From positions 62,001 through 126,000 of the forward strand of contig OV788638.1 of the NCBI GenBank assembly GCA_928721565.1: a stretch of DNA of 64,000 bases, written 5' to 3'. Positions 35,501 through 39,901 of this stretch are shown one piece after another (the first letter of the stretch is position 1; each line of letters starts with the position of its first letter). The notes below the pieces were generated by a model, which did no database searches, was not told the origin of the DNA, and worked only from the letters and a program-made list of their open reading frames with translations. This DNA is from an uncultured Clostridia bacterium (GTDB taxonomy: Bacteria > Bacillota > Clostridia > TANB77 > CAG-508). Made by a program: the position numbers and the translations under genes.

Positions 35501-37500
35501 GTGTTTCCTAAAAATCCACTTGTTGCTGTTGTTTCTGTTTTTGTTGTTTTTAATGTTGCTTCTTTTTGTTGAATTCCCCATACATTGTATGTCTGGTTTC
35601 CTCCATATGTTGATGTATTTCCACCTGTTACAGTTTTTGTTCCTGTTCTCGTTGAACTAAATTTTGCATCAGATGATAGTGTTACTAATACTCTTACTCC
35701 AAATGCATAGTTGCTGTAATAATTGATGTTTCTATATTGTGAGTTTGAGTAATATAAACTTCTTGCATTATATGATGTTGGTAAGTAATACCAAGCATAA
35801 TTGTCTAGAATATTTTGATATCTTGTATATGGGCTTGCATATATTTTTTGATAAGTTGCTGCTGTTGCTGTGTTTGCACCTGATGATATGTATTTACTAA
35901 ACCATGTGTCTAATCTACTTTTACTCAATACTGTTGCACTTGTTGCATTTAGTATTGAATTTACGTAGTTACTCCAATCTCTTTTTGTATATTTTGCTGC
36001 TTCTGTTGAACTCCAACTGCTATTTATATTTCCTGTTAAAATGTATTCACTTGCATATGCATATGTTGAATCTGGATGAAAATAATCTTCTGGATTTCCT
36101 GCTGAGATTAATGTTACTGTATCTCCATCAACGTCAAACACTCTCCATCCTGTTAATGCGCTTCCTGTTGATGCATCTTTTATATATCCTCCATATGTTA
36201 CATTTGATGCAGTAAATGTCCATGGTGTTGCATTTCCGTTTCTACTATTTCCTGCTGCAAACCCTCCAAATTGAAAGTTTGAACTAGGTCTGTTTACACT
36301 TCCGTTTGCTGTTACTTTTCCTGTTGTTAATCCTGTTTTTATATTATTTATCTCTGCTTGTGTCCATGTTCCTGCATCATAGTTTACAAAATCTCCTATG
36401 TGTAATTTACCTGAGCCTGATGAAGTACCTGATTCAAATATTGATGATGCTTTTACCCAGTTGCTAGATTCTGTTATCGCCGTTGTCATTATGTTGCTTT
36501 CATCATTGCTTGTTTCATCTGCTGCTGTTTCATTACTATTTGTTCCCTCTGTAGTTTTTGCCTCTGTTGCAATTATGTATTTTATAGTATTTGATGTTTT
36601 GCTTGCCGCAAAATCTAAGTATTCTTGGTCTTGTATGTTTTCAGTTGCAATTGTTTGTTTCATTGCTTCTGTAGTTGTATTTGCTATTACTTCTGACACC
36701 ATATCTGCTGTTATTACATTTCCTGTTTCTGCTCCTGTACTAGCTTGAGTTGGTGTTTCATCTGGTAATCTATATATTGTTCCTGCTGTTCCCACTTGTA
36801 AATTTTTTGTTTTTATTTCAAGTGTCTCTCCATATATACTTGAATTGTATTCTGTTTTTTCAGCATCCTCTGTTTCTTTTTGATATATTGAGATTTCGTA
36901 TGCCTTTTGCATTGTTTGATTTTTATCTGACATTTTAACACTTGTTAATGTTGCCAAATCTATATTAGCAACCTCAAGTTTTGCATCTAGAGGCATATAT
37001 CCTGTTACAATTACATCTCCTTTTCCAGCTCCATTCTCATCTCCTGCACTCATTAATTCTTTATTGTATAATGTTGCTGTAATTTTGTTTTCACTATTCA
37101 TTGTTTCTACAGTTGTTGTATCTTTTTTGTCGTAATCTGTTGATATTTGTATTTTTTTATTCGTAATTTCATCATTTGTTAATTTTATTGTTTTATCAGT
37201 ATTTTCATTAGCCATATCAATTTCTGATCCACTGTTTGTATAATATTTGCTAACAATTAATCCATTTACAGATGTTGGCAATTCCAATACATAGTTTCCT
37301 GTCTTTTTCTCTATAGCCTCTACTGTTATCGTTTGTACTTCTAGGTTATTGCTTTGGTCTGCAACTTCCATATCAACTTCTATGACATTTTCTGCTCTTG
37401 AATTTTTTATATTTTTGTATGCTCCAAACATAATTATTATTGCCATAAATAGTATAAATATATTTCTGATTTTTTTAACAATTATTTTATTTTTTAACAT
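17596..37500 (-). CDS. Giant 6634-residue BspA/DUF285, Ig-like and LamG surface protein
   Basis: It starts at ATG 37500 after CGGAGGAAAATC. The N terminus is a signal peptide (MLKNKIIVKK, hydrophobic residues about 14-27, possible cleavage after SRA, residue 36). Residues 355-640 form a globular region with motifs HIGDFVNYD, GWRVFDVDGDTVTLISAG and GVRVLVTLSS, resembling DUF6273-type domains (tentative). Then follow DUF285 blocks at about 648-890 and 937-1340, LamG 1407-1604, DUF285 1614-1940, Ig-like 1970-2407, LamG 2437-2634, DUF285 2644-2890, Ig-like 2921-3780, DUF285 3797-4124, Ig-like 4147-5007, DUF285 5024-5350, Ig-like 5374-6247 and DUF285 6264-6627. The protein ends ..SAFKMGR with no LPXTG motif, no terminal membrane helix and no wall-binding module, so anchoring is unclear. 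Residues about 2950-5500 contain a recent tandem duplication. Adhesin or matrix function is inferred from DUF285 and LamG families; ligand unknown. Confidence 0.92.
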   Translation of the reverse strand: MLKNKIIVKKIRNIFILFMAIIIMFGAYKNIKNSRAENVIEVDMEVADQSNNLEVQTITVEAIEKKTGNYVLELPTSVNGLIVSKYYTNSGSEIDMANENTDKTIKLTNDEITNKKIQISTDYDKKDTTTVETMNSENKITATLYNKELMSAGDENGAGKGDVIVTGYMPLDAKLEVANIDLATLTSVKMSDKNQTMQKAYEISIYQKETEDAEKTEYNSSIYGETLEIKTKNLQVGTAGTIYRLPDETPTQASTGAETGNVITADMVSEVIANTTTEAMKQTIATENIQDQEYLDFAASKTSNTIKYIIATEAKTTEGTNSNETAADETSNDESNIMTTAITESSNWVKASSIFESGTSSGSGKLHIGDFVNYDAGTWTQAEINNIKTGLTTGKVTANGSVNRPSSNFQFGGFAAGNSRNGNATPWTFTASNVTYGGYIKDASTGSALTGWRVFDVDGDTVTLISAGNPEDYFHPDSTYAYASEYILTGNINSSWSSTEAAKYTKRDWSNYVNSILNATSATVLSKSRLDTWFSKYISSGANTATAATYQKIYASPYTRYQNILDNYAWYYLPTSYNARSLYYSNSQYRNINYYSNYAFGVRVLVTLSSDAKFSSTRTGTKTVTGGNTSTYGGNQTYNVWGIQQKEATLKTTKTETTATSGFLGNTSIQRQNIDNVTFVNSTSGANSTKWDVSETGDGSILAWYETQANGTYKVYIGSESGTIYANTDSSYLFANIGSGDKCTSTETITNLKYLNTSKVTQMSSMFEYTGYHAMTTLDLGDNFDTSNVTFMDEMFGDCGYNEMTQLNLGKKFDTSKVTFMAGMFMNTGYKKMTSLELGDKFNTSKSECMEYMFNSCGYEKMTSLNLGTAFTNISDCKSDFGGTINEIFDGCGQSGCIIYVSKDIYVDSTNIKLNSTSTTKITYTNGTFKKIAKDGTLKTTNTETEKTSGFLGNTSIQRQNIDNVTLLDSTSGANSTKWDVSEEGNGSILAWYETQANGTYKVYIGSSGTIYANEDSSYLFSCIGLSDNCTATETITNLRYLNTSKVTDMHNMFSSTGYHAMTSLDLGDTFDTSNVTNMREMFSDIGPYTLKKLNLGANFDTSKVTDMDYMFWHCGMDSLSEINLGSKFDTSNVTNMEGMFESAAHLVTTFSLGDKFNTSKVTNMKGMFHAFGYSNLTTLDLGSNFDTSSVTNMQGMFAECGYYNMTALSFGSKFNTSKVTTMDWMFARCGYTSMTTLNLGSNFDTSNVTDMNTMFYETGYKALKKLNLGDKFNTSKVTDMHNMFYKCGYEAMETLDLGIAFKNIPDGDINLTNWQGKAYDGIFKDCGKSGAIIYISSELYKDRHNAKLNSNSSTTVQYVRGTFNTTLQPGTLKTTDTETEATSGFLGNTGIQRQNIENVTFTNTVPSETAPLYAYDSMYNTGSGFDSNVTTWKAIAGNQDGTINGGAWGTGYLILDGVDDWVNLGQMNFTNQVTLDATIEINQIQSGNVEILANVQAGGTELFLKDGVPCTSVNIGGTYYYARATNAIKTGVKTRLTSTYDGTSLKIYVNGTLVAKTAVSGTIKKSDNNTVMAIGCNPSGSTSGDGQFAKMNVYKVNIYDKALSETEVSMWDVSAEENSSIMGWVEKQASGALKVYIGSEKTIYANENSDCLFNYIGYSDNCTATETITNIGLLNTSNVTSMYRVFYYTGYKSMTKLDLGTNFDTSNVTNMFNMFWYCGYNSMTELNLGSKFNTSKVTNMGFMFPHCGEMKLKSLDLGENFDTSNVTNMMAMFGEVGRQKMTSLKLGNKFDTSKVTTMMWMFAGTGQYSMTDFSFGDKFDTSNVTDMYGMFVSFANVLEVIDLGDKFDTSKVTTMVGMFERAGQTSTKTLKLGDKFNTNNVTDMYCMFMNFGNTNVTTIDLGPAFVNIPTGSRDPITTYGSNVPKHEATEKMFSNTGKSGSLVIQAPEAIFKDTTHFRANTNSTTTIELTTGTINPKYRTEWTKENVEVNTTEKTMKITLRGTTNPEVSAKEYTSDVTTSLEKNNVKVLIDGENATNDISIDMGTATQGTNTTTGAKDVIQTITLSNLEQAGFQSGKSFKEWSGNVSLEIDNSTLTDSYGNKNITLENGTVLQNTTIKDSTNHNQNADGNMFIDTIVPTIIYKNANTVIDKSAKSVKLIFDVTDKYYYSENAKLTLSDLTIKIDGKIPDWTKVTRSLSDETLKEVVNGSSKKIGKRYTLTLSNLEQLQIKEGDKYLDYSGVITVTIDADKIKDDSNNTNKTTTITTGIDLPGGEGSEEIIDLVRPIWEKSTGTVDMKSKTATIVVNGTDKYYASNSLTKDKIKVFVDGAETTGTTVNLSSATNLTEERSENGNTSNVQYGVQYTISVSNYPTDKNQVKVRIPAGTLTDKSGNTNEDTDIMIYNALVTTKTETAFTSGFLGNTTLERKNIENVTFMKGGLSSIRATNRYSSENNTGNGYSSTATTWKDLNGSNDGTINGAVWKDGYLQLDGVDDWVNLGQMSFPNSKVMVDTTISLNTIQEGERTILGNLDVGGIELYLYDGTPRFAVYITEENQYVRAVCEEPLTAGKKVRLTGIYDGKNVMLYIDGVLAAKTATSGSIKDPLYDTVMSIGCNPKGDVPDPVGAFVNMNVYDVKIYNNIWDVSAQQDGSILAWSETSNSNGAQKVYIASEGEISANVDSSHLFKYIGAGENCTATETITNIGLLNTSSVTNMEYMFADTGYKAMTSLNLGNKFDTSSVTNMEGMFGQTGNTAMTSLELGDKFDTSNVMYMTGMFLGTGQKAMTRLDLGDKFDTSKVTDMTQMFYRTGNTAMTSLYLGDKFDTSNVTNMSNMFNKTGQTAMTSLDLGDKFDTNNVIYMADMFYQTGQTSMTSLDLGPAFTQIADKNTDMFTDTGKADALEVQAPEAIFQDSTHFKTGTDSETTIELTTGTINPKYRTEWIKEGTTIDTADANTPKIKIKLRGTTNTAVSANEYTSDVTSALSAGNIKVLIEGTDITDIVTKEVGTATQTTNAKTGAKDILQEVTLSNFAEISRRTGKSYKEWSGNITIEVAQKSLSDKYGNKNVETTEDGARADNKITDTTQVDQNTANSMFADFIKPEFTYIYSDENINKEKQTLTVEFSITDKYFDHTSWKTLSDGSYDPTGITVKLLDTNTNIPNLTKKLVKTQDITESRNGEDVKIGEKYELTISGLEQKDSAGNYNNYSGPMSITFPVGVASDKSKNTSNAQTITIGVNNPDNTGNQEIVDVVKPEWRTQNLKIDKANKKVTVDLLGTDKYYSNSLLTADKIQLFVDGVEITSKANVTKTLSGKTPVTETRDGTLQLCGVKYTLTIDNWPETDEVFKASGRSYREYSGTTKIKIPEGTLLDKSGNINQELELEIGKVDFIKPEITKVSSTKDSVAGTETIIFNVTDKYLDTTNELTADKITTKIDGEAVSTITKTLTKLSDISETINGTSKVIGQQYQLVLSNFEQASIATNKNYKDYSGTVSIEIADSAVKDDSNNTNDKTEITGDFVDFIKPIVIYKNANTVIDKSAKSVKLIFDVTDKYYYSENAKLTLSDLTIKIDGKTPEWSEITRSLSDETLKEVVNGSSKKIGKRYTLTLSNLEQLQIKEGDKYLDYSGVITVAIDANKVKDDSNNTNKATTITTGIDLPGGEGSKEIIDVVRPIWKKSTATVDLKNKTATIVVNGTDKYYASNSLTKDKIKVLVDGTETTGTTVNLSSATNLTEERSENGNTSNVQYGVQYTISVSNYPTDKNQVKVRIPAGTLTDKSGNTNEDTDIMIYNALKTTNTEQNADSGFLGNTTLERQNIDNVTFLNNIPTSVFDISTKTYKNDTAWDVSAQQDGSILAWNETSNSNGTQKVYIASEGEISANVDSSYLFAYIGAGENCTATETITNIGLLNTTNVTNMNRMFTNTGYRAMTSLNLGDKFDTSNVTDMSYMFFGTGYTAMTSLDLGDKFNTSNVTNMEAMFMDTGYTAMTELNLESKFNTSNVITMEMMFDHTGYTALKTLDLGFNFDTSKVKNMGYMFQDTGYTLMESLKLGDKFDTSNVQKMSAMFNETGVMKLSSLDLGDKFYTSKVTSMTNMFRLTGNQALLTLDLGPAFTQIPEDNSYFCWNAGKYGKLVIYAPEAIFQDKNNFKLNTDATTSAISYTRGTINPKYRTEWIKEGTTIDTADANTPKIKIKLRGTTNTAVSANEYTSDVTSALSAGNIKVLIEGTDITDIVTKEVGTATQTTNAKTGAKDILQEVTLSNFAEISRRTGKSYKEWSGNITIEVAQKSLSDKYGNKNVETTEDGARADNKITDTTQVDQNTANSMFADFIKPEFTYIYSDENINKEKQTLTVEFSITDKYFDHTSWKTLSDGSYDPTGITVKLLDTNTNIPNLTKKLVKTQDITESRNGEDVKIGEKYELTISGLEQKDSAGNYNNYSGPMSITFPVGVASDKSKNTSNAQTITIGVNNPDNTGNQEIVDVVKPEWRTQNLKIDKANKKVTVDLLGTDKYYSNSLLTADKIQLFVDGVEITSKANVTKTLSGKTPVTETRDGTLQLCGVKYTLTIDNWPETDEVFKASGRSYREYSGTTKIKIPEGTLLDKSGNINQELELEIGKVDFIKPEITKVSSTKDSVAGTETIIFNVTDKYLDTTNELTADKITTKIDGEAVSTITKTLTKLSDISETINGTSKVIGQQYQLVLSNFEQASIATNKNYKDYSGTVSIEIADSAVKDDSNNTNDKTEITGDFVDFIKPIVIYKNANTVIDKSAKSVKLIFDVTDKYYYSENAKLTLSDLTIKIDGKTPEWSEITRSLSDETLKEVVNGSSKKIGKRYTLTLSNLEQLQIKEGDKYLDYSGVITVTIDADKIKDDSNNTNKTTTITTGIDLPGGEGSEEIIDLVRPIWEKSTGTVDMKSKTATIVVNGTDKYYASNSLTKDKIKVFVDGAETTGTTVNLSSATNLTEERSENGNTSNVQYGVQYTISVSNYPTDKNQVKVRIPAGTLTDKSGNTNEDTDIMIYNALKTTNTEQNADSGFLGNTTLERQNIDNVTFLNNIPTSVFDISTKTYKNDTAWDVSAQQDGSILAWNETSNSNGTQKVYIASEGEISANVDSSYLFAYIGAGENCTATETITNIGLLNTTNVTNMNRMFTNTGYRAMTSLNLGDKFDTSNVTDMSYMFFGTGYTAMTSLDLGDKFNTSNVTNMEAMFMDTGYTAMTELNLESKFNTSNVITMEMMFDHTGYTALKTLDLGFNFDTSKVKNMGYMFQDTGYTLMESLKLGDKFDTSNVQKMSAMFNETGVMKLSSLDLGDKFYTSKVTSMTNMFRLTGNQALLTLDLGPAFTQIPEDNSYFCWNAGKYGKLVIYAPEAIFQDKNNFKLNTDATTSAISYTRGTINPKYRTEWIKEGTTIDTADANTPKIKIKLRGTTNTAVSANEYTSDVTSALSAGNIKVLIEGTDITDIVTKEVGTATQTTNAKTGAKDILQEVTLSNFAEISRRTGKNYIEWSGNITVEVAQKSLADKYGNKNITITDDGARADNTITDTTKVDKNTANAMFTDFIKPEFTYVYTDGNIDQTNKTLTVEFSVIDKYFDASTVINKKDGIIVKLLDADTQIPDANITKEITKIEDVTETREDSAEPVKIGEKYRLVIGGLQETDIATGAKYRNYSGPMSITFPEGIATDKSKNTNIAKTITIGVNNPTNTGTQQIVDVVDPMWKTENINIDKANKIVTVDLVGTDKYFDGTQTKLTTDGIKVYIDENEVTSTENVTKQLSEGTELKEERTVNGTTTQVPYGVRYTLTLSNWPENDTTFNASGRTYREYSGTTKIEIPKGTLTDKYKNTNQAQTFTLGDIDFVKPEITKVSSTKGDSTETIIFNVIDKHLDTTKELNADDISVLVDKESASSVTKALTKLSDITATVNGTTKTIGQQYQLVLSDFKQERQSIDSSRNYTDWSGTVSIEIQEGAVQDTFENTNEKTTIDGDFVDFIEPEITYKYSNSDIDYTGKTFTMAIEVIDKYFAESSTLTTENLKNYLTIKVDGEDITDNDKITKEIIATENVLAGTVEKPINKTIDGKIQVGLTNQTVGKRYTLRISNLEQTIKTGEYLDYSGVITVALKAGIVKDTSDNRNVPTTISSGVDFPGGTGDGKIVDVVDPLWEQVGTATATPIKQTASIILKGTDKYLDKAKSKLTASQIKVLVNGQEQTSGITLEVTEDTSVSLTYGRQYKINISGFISNAYQVKLVVAANSLVDSSGNKSKEQEFILYSCLRKTDTETTATSPFLGNDKIQRQKVEKIILEDYANYTDDTRWDVSAQEDGSIIAWYETTPRNTYIVHIGSSIIMNGNAISSYLFAYIGYDSACAETSEESNPIIENIGLLHVDNVTTIDHMFTYFGYSNMKTFSLGKNFDVGAIQNVYEMFSYCGYKSMETLDLGEKFNPKSATNMQNMFAYCGYTAMTSLDLGDNFNTTTVTNMNGMFHHTGYMKMKKLDLGENFDTKNVTDMRYMFMSCGRNAMEALDLGDKFDTTKVTVYKEMFRGCGYQSMTRLDLGDNFNTSNGKDMSGMFQNCGVTAMTSLDLGDKFYTTSSTDMTNMFNGTGTTAMTTLDLGSGFTKIATKHDNMFTNCGNANLVVYSPELIYSNESAFKMGR
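21037..28400 (-). repeat. Tandem duplication with 3678-bp period inside the 6634-residue gene
   Basis: Positions 21037-24714 recur at 24715-28392 with a constant offset of 3678 bp (1226 codons), and the start of a third copy continues to about 28700. Long stretches that I compared by eye are identical, including silent positions. One patch differs: copy one at about 22632-22945 does not match copy two (26310-26623) but matches the segment at about 30450-30763, which suggests gene conversion. Each unit holds one DUF285 block and one run of Ig-like domains. Confidence 0.9.
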
Positions 37501-37551
37501 GATTTTCCTCCGTTTTTTGTTGCAATTTTTCTCTTGCTTTTTCTCAATATA

Positions 37552-37580
37552 TTTATATCATAACACTCATTTTTTTTCAA
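37552..37580 (-). promoter_or_regulatory. Promoter of the 6634-residue gene
   Basis: Minus-strand TTGAAA (37580-37575), a 17-bp spacer and TATAAA (37557-37552), about 50 bp before the ATG at 37500. The layout and sequence match the promoter at 17163-17191. Upstream (37590-37680) is T-rich sequence with no gene seen. Confidence 0.75.
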
Positions 37581-37686
37581 CATTTTTCAACGTTTTTTTG
37601 CTGTTTTTTCCTAAAAAATTTATACCATTTTTGGCACTTTTTGGTTCGTTTTTTTTGCTGTTTTTGTGTGCCATTGTTGTGCCATT

Positions 37687-37774
37687 GGGACCGGTTCTTT
37701 GCTGGCCATTTGTTCATTAGGGACCGGTTCTCTTTTGATCAGTTGTTCATTTAAGAACCGGTCCCTAATGAACA
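37687..37774. repeat. Three-element cluster with an inverted pair
   Basis: Forward cores at 37687 and 37720 (33-bp step) face a reverse core at 37754. The reverse copy is a complete 31-bp element, with TGTTCATT (37744) and AATGAACA (ending 37774) as inverted ends. The cluster lies in the 400-bp gap between two divergently transcribed genes. Confidence 0.92.
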
Positions 37775-37901
37775 CCTAGTGAACACCTAATGAACGATTA
37801 TTTGATTAGAAAGTTGCTTTTATTGTCATAATATGTTAAAATAAAATATGATTTTGGTAACTGTCAACCTTTTGTTCATATTTTAGGAGGTAAAATACAT
37901 T

Positions 37902-38303
37902 ATGATTGAACAAATTATACTTGACAAGGCGCCTGCCGAAGATTTTCTAATGAATTTTTCAAATATGGCGAGTCAATATGGTGAAAAAAATATTATTTTA
38001 TTAGATTTAAAGCTTTTAGATTATATTAAGAGTTTTTCAGAAGCTCCTGATATTAAATTGGATTTAAATCCAGACGCTTCGCTATTCAATCCTACGGTAT
38101 CTGGAAATAATTATGTTGATGATAGCACGATTTATTTTAGGATTTCTAATTCTAAAAAAGAGTCTTGGCTTTTTGAAGCTAGATCTGTTTCTGATAATAT
38201 TGTGATTCTAACTTTTTTTAGATATAGTCAGGATTATAATTTGTGCTATCTTCCGCCCAAAGTTATTGATAACATAGATAATGTTTTCATTTGGACTATT
38301 TAA
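37902..38303 (+). CDS. Hypothetical protein, 133 residues
   Basis: It starts with ATG after AGGAGG about 9 bp upstream (ATTTTAGGAGGTAAAATAC). I do not recognise a family. The protein has no signal peptide or membrane helix and a mixed alpha/beta look. It has an N-terminal helical stretch (IEQIILDKAPAEDFLMNF) and then alternating hydrophobic strands (STIYFRIS, SWLFEARS, NIVILTFFRYS). It is the only plus-strand gene between 1 and 53 kb. It sits alone between the giant gene's promoter and a convergent gene, with a shared bidirectional terminator. A cytosolic role is inferred only from lack of export signals. Confidence 0.75.
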   Translation: MIEQIILDKAPAEDFLMNFSNMASQYGEKNIILLDLKLLDYIKSFSEAPDIKLDLNPDASLFNPTVSGNNYVDDSTIYFRISNSKKESWLFEARSVSDNIVILTFFRYSQDYNLCYLPPKVIDNIDNVFIWTI

Positions 38304-38320
38304 TTTTTTCATCATATCAT

Positions 38321-38351
38321 AAAAAGAAGCTCCAAATTAGGGCTTCTTTTT
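38321..38351. terminator. Bidirectional terminator between convergent genes
   Basis: AAAAAGAAGC (38321-38330) pairs with GCTTCTTTTT (38342-38351) across an 11-base loop. It has a T-run on the plus side and an A-run on the plus side upstream that becomes a T-run on the minus strand. It serves the genes ending at 38303 (+) and 38370 (-). Confidence 0.85.
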
Positions 38352-38369
38352 GTTTTAAGTTTTTTGGTT

Positions 38370-39632
38370 TTAAAATTCTTGAAATTTAGCTTTTTTTCTA
38401 AGTGTTGGTAAACTTTTGTATATTATTTTAAAGCATGAAAATTTTTCTAGTTCGTTGTCTTCTAAACAATCTAAATAAATATCTAATTCTTCTAGATTTT
38501 TGCAAGCAGATATTATTGCCGGATGTAAATTTGTTTCAAACATCAATTCAATTCCCAATAATATTGCACTTCTTTTAGATTTTCCTTCTTTTTTGTACAT
38601 CAAATTATATCCTTCTCTAAACCTTGCTCTTATTGAATTTTTGTATTTATCTAGTGGAAATATATAATTATTTTCAATTACTTCTGAAATTTTTGTTCCT
38701 TTATTTTGAATTACTTCATTTTTTATGTCATCCTTTGTATATGGTAAATAAACTTTACCATCTTCTTCAGATATGATTAGTGTATGATTGTCTTCTAAGT
38801 TATTTTCAATAACCTTTTCTTCGTCTATTTCAAATGTTAATCCTTCGTCATCTGCTATAATTTCTGTCAAATTGGTAAGTTTGAAATTTACAACATTGTC
38901 TTTTCTTTGTAAATTGTCAATTACATAATTAATTTTAAAGTCTTGATTTGTTGTTATTTCATAGTCTTCACCTTGTTTTTCTAGAATTAAGTAAACTTCG
39001 TCTGATATTATCCTTAATTTAGGATCTCTAACTATTATGTATGACGTATCACTTGTTTCAGTATATATGTTATATTCTGATTTTTGCAATTCTATTCTGT
39101 AATGATTATGCTTTAACAACACTTCTGTTGTGTCATTTTCAGCATAGATTTTTATTTCACCTTGTGTTTCTTCTTTTTCTTTTGCTTTTTTGGTAGTAGT
39201 TCTTGCTGTCTTTGTTTTTGTCTTTTTAGTTGCTTTTTTATTTTCTACTTCTTCGTCTTCAGAGATTTGTATAGCTTGGATTTCTTCACTTTTAGGTTCT
39301 TCTTCGGTTTCTTTCTCTAGTTTACTTTTTCTTGTTGTTTTAGCTTTTTTGCTACTTTTTATGCCTTCTTCAATCTTGGTAAGTCTCTTTTTTCTTGTCT
39401 TTTTTTCATTTTCTTTTAGTGTTTTTAAGTTCTTTTCCAAGTTATCTTCTGTAAGCCATCTATTTACATTACCAAAAATTTCATCTGCATCATCATCGTC
39501 ATCATCAACAACTTTTATTATATTGTCATTATCTAAATCTATTTTATAAATATTATCTTCTTCAGCATCTTTTTTTTGTCTTTTTCTTTTTACTTGTTTA
39601 TCTTTGGTCTCTTTTAATAGTTTTCCAGCCAT
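38370..39632 (-). CDS. Hypothetical protein with long charged N-terminal region, 420 residues
   Basis: Starts at ATG 39632 after GGAGGTTAAA. Residues 1-155 are a highly charged, probably disordered region. It is rich in Lys, Glu and Asp, with an acidic run (DDDDDDADE at about 39-47) and basic stretches (KKTKTKTARTTTKKAKEK). Residues about 160-300 look like beta-rich segments (LLKHNHYRIELQ, YEITTNQDFKINYVIDN), and the C terminus (about 310-420) looks helical (RARFREGYNLMYKKEGKSKR). No signal peptide or membrane helix is visible. I do not recognise the family. Basic and acidic tails of this kind occur in nucleic-acid-associated proteins, but there is no motif here to support that. Confidence 0.8.
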   Translation of the reverse strand: MAGKLLKETKDKQVKRKRQKKDAEEDNIYKIDLDNDNIIKVVDDDDDDADEIFGNVNRWLTEDNLEKNLKTLKENEKKTRKKRLTKIEEGIKSSKKAKTTRKSKLEKETEEEPKSEEIQAIQISEDEEVENKKATKKTKTKTARTTTKKAKEKEETQGEIKIYAENDTTEVLLKHNHYRIELQKSEYNIYTETSDTSYIIVRDPKLRIISDEVYLILEKQGEDYEITTNQDFKINYVIDNLQRKDNVVNFKLTNLTEIIADDEGLTFEIDEEKVIENNLEDNHTLIISEEDGKVYLPYTKDDIKNEVIQNKGTKISEVIENNYIFPLDKYKNSIRARFREGYNLMYKKEGKSKRSAILLGIELMFETNLHPAIISACKNLEELDIYLDCLEDNELEKFSCFKIIYKSLPTLRKKAKFQEF

Positions 39633-39770
39633 TTTAACCTCCAGTCTTTAGTATTTTTGTTTTCCTTCTTTAGATTTTATAGTCAATCTATTTATTTAAT
39701 TATACATCATTTTCCATCTTATCACAAGCCCTTTTATGTTACATTTATGTTACATTTCTATTACATTTGT

Positions 39771-39845
39771 TCATTAGGGACCGGTTCTCTTTTGACCACT
39801 TTTTGTGGTCAGTTGTTCGTTTGGGACCGGTTCTTAAATGAACAT
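39771..39845 (+). repeat. Two-element cluster with a 46-bp step
   Basis: Cores at 39777 and 39823. The spacer carries a perfect extra hairpin, GACCAC TTTTT GTGGTC (about 39794-39810), which accounts for the longer step. The right end is TTAAATGAACA, the usual element end. Confidence 0.9.
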
Positions 39846-39849
39846 TACC

Positions 39850-39888
39850 ATCAAAAAAGGCAAAGTTTAATTCTTTGCCTTTTTTGAT
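39850..39888. terminator. Intrinsic terminator downstream of the SipW/TasA-like gene
   Basis: A stem of about 16 bp (ATCAAAAAAGGCAAAG with CTTTGCCTTTTTTGAT) closes a seven-base loop. On the minus strand it lies directly after the stop at 39902 and ends in a T-run. Confidence 0.85.
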
Positions 39889-39901
39889 ATATTAAATTAT
39901 C

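Noticed and set aside
39190..39549. Plus-strand frame of 119 codons opposite the charged protein
   Set aside because: It is a mirror of the Lys/Glu-rich minus-strand gene. It has no ribosome binding site.
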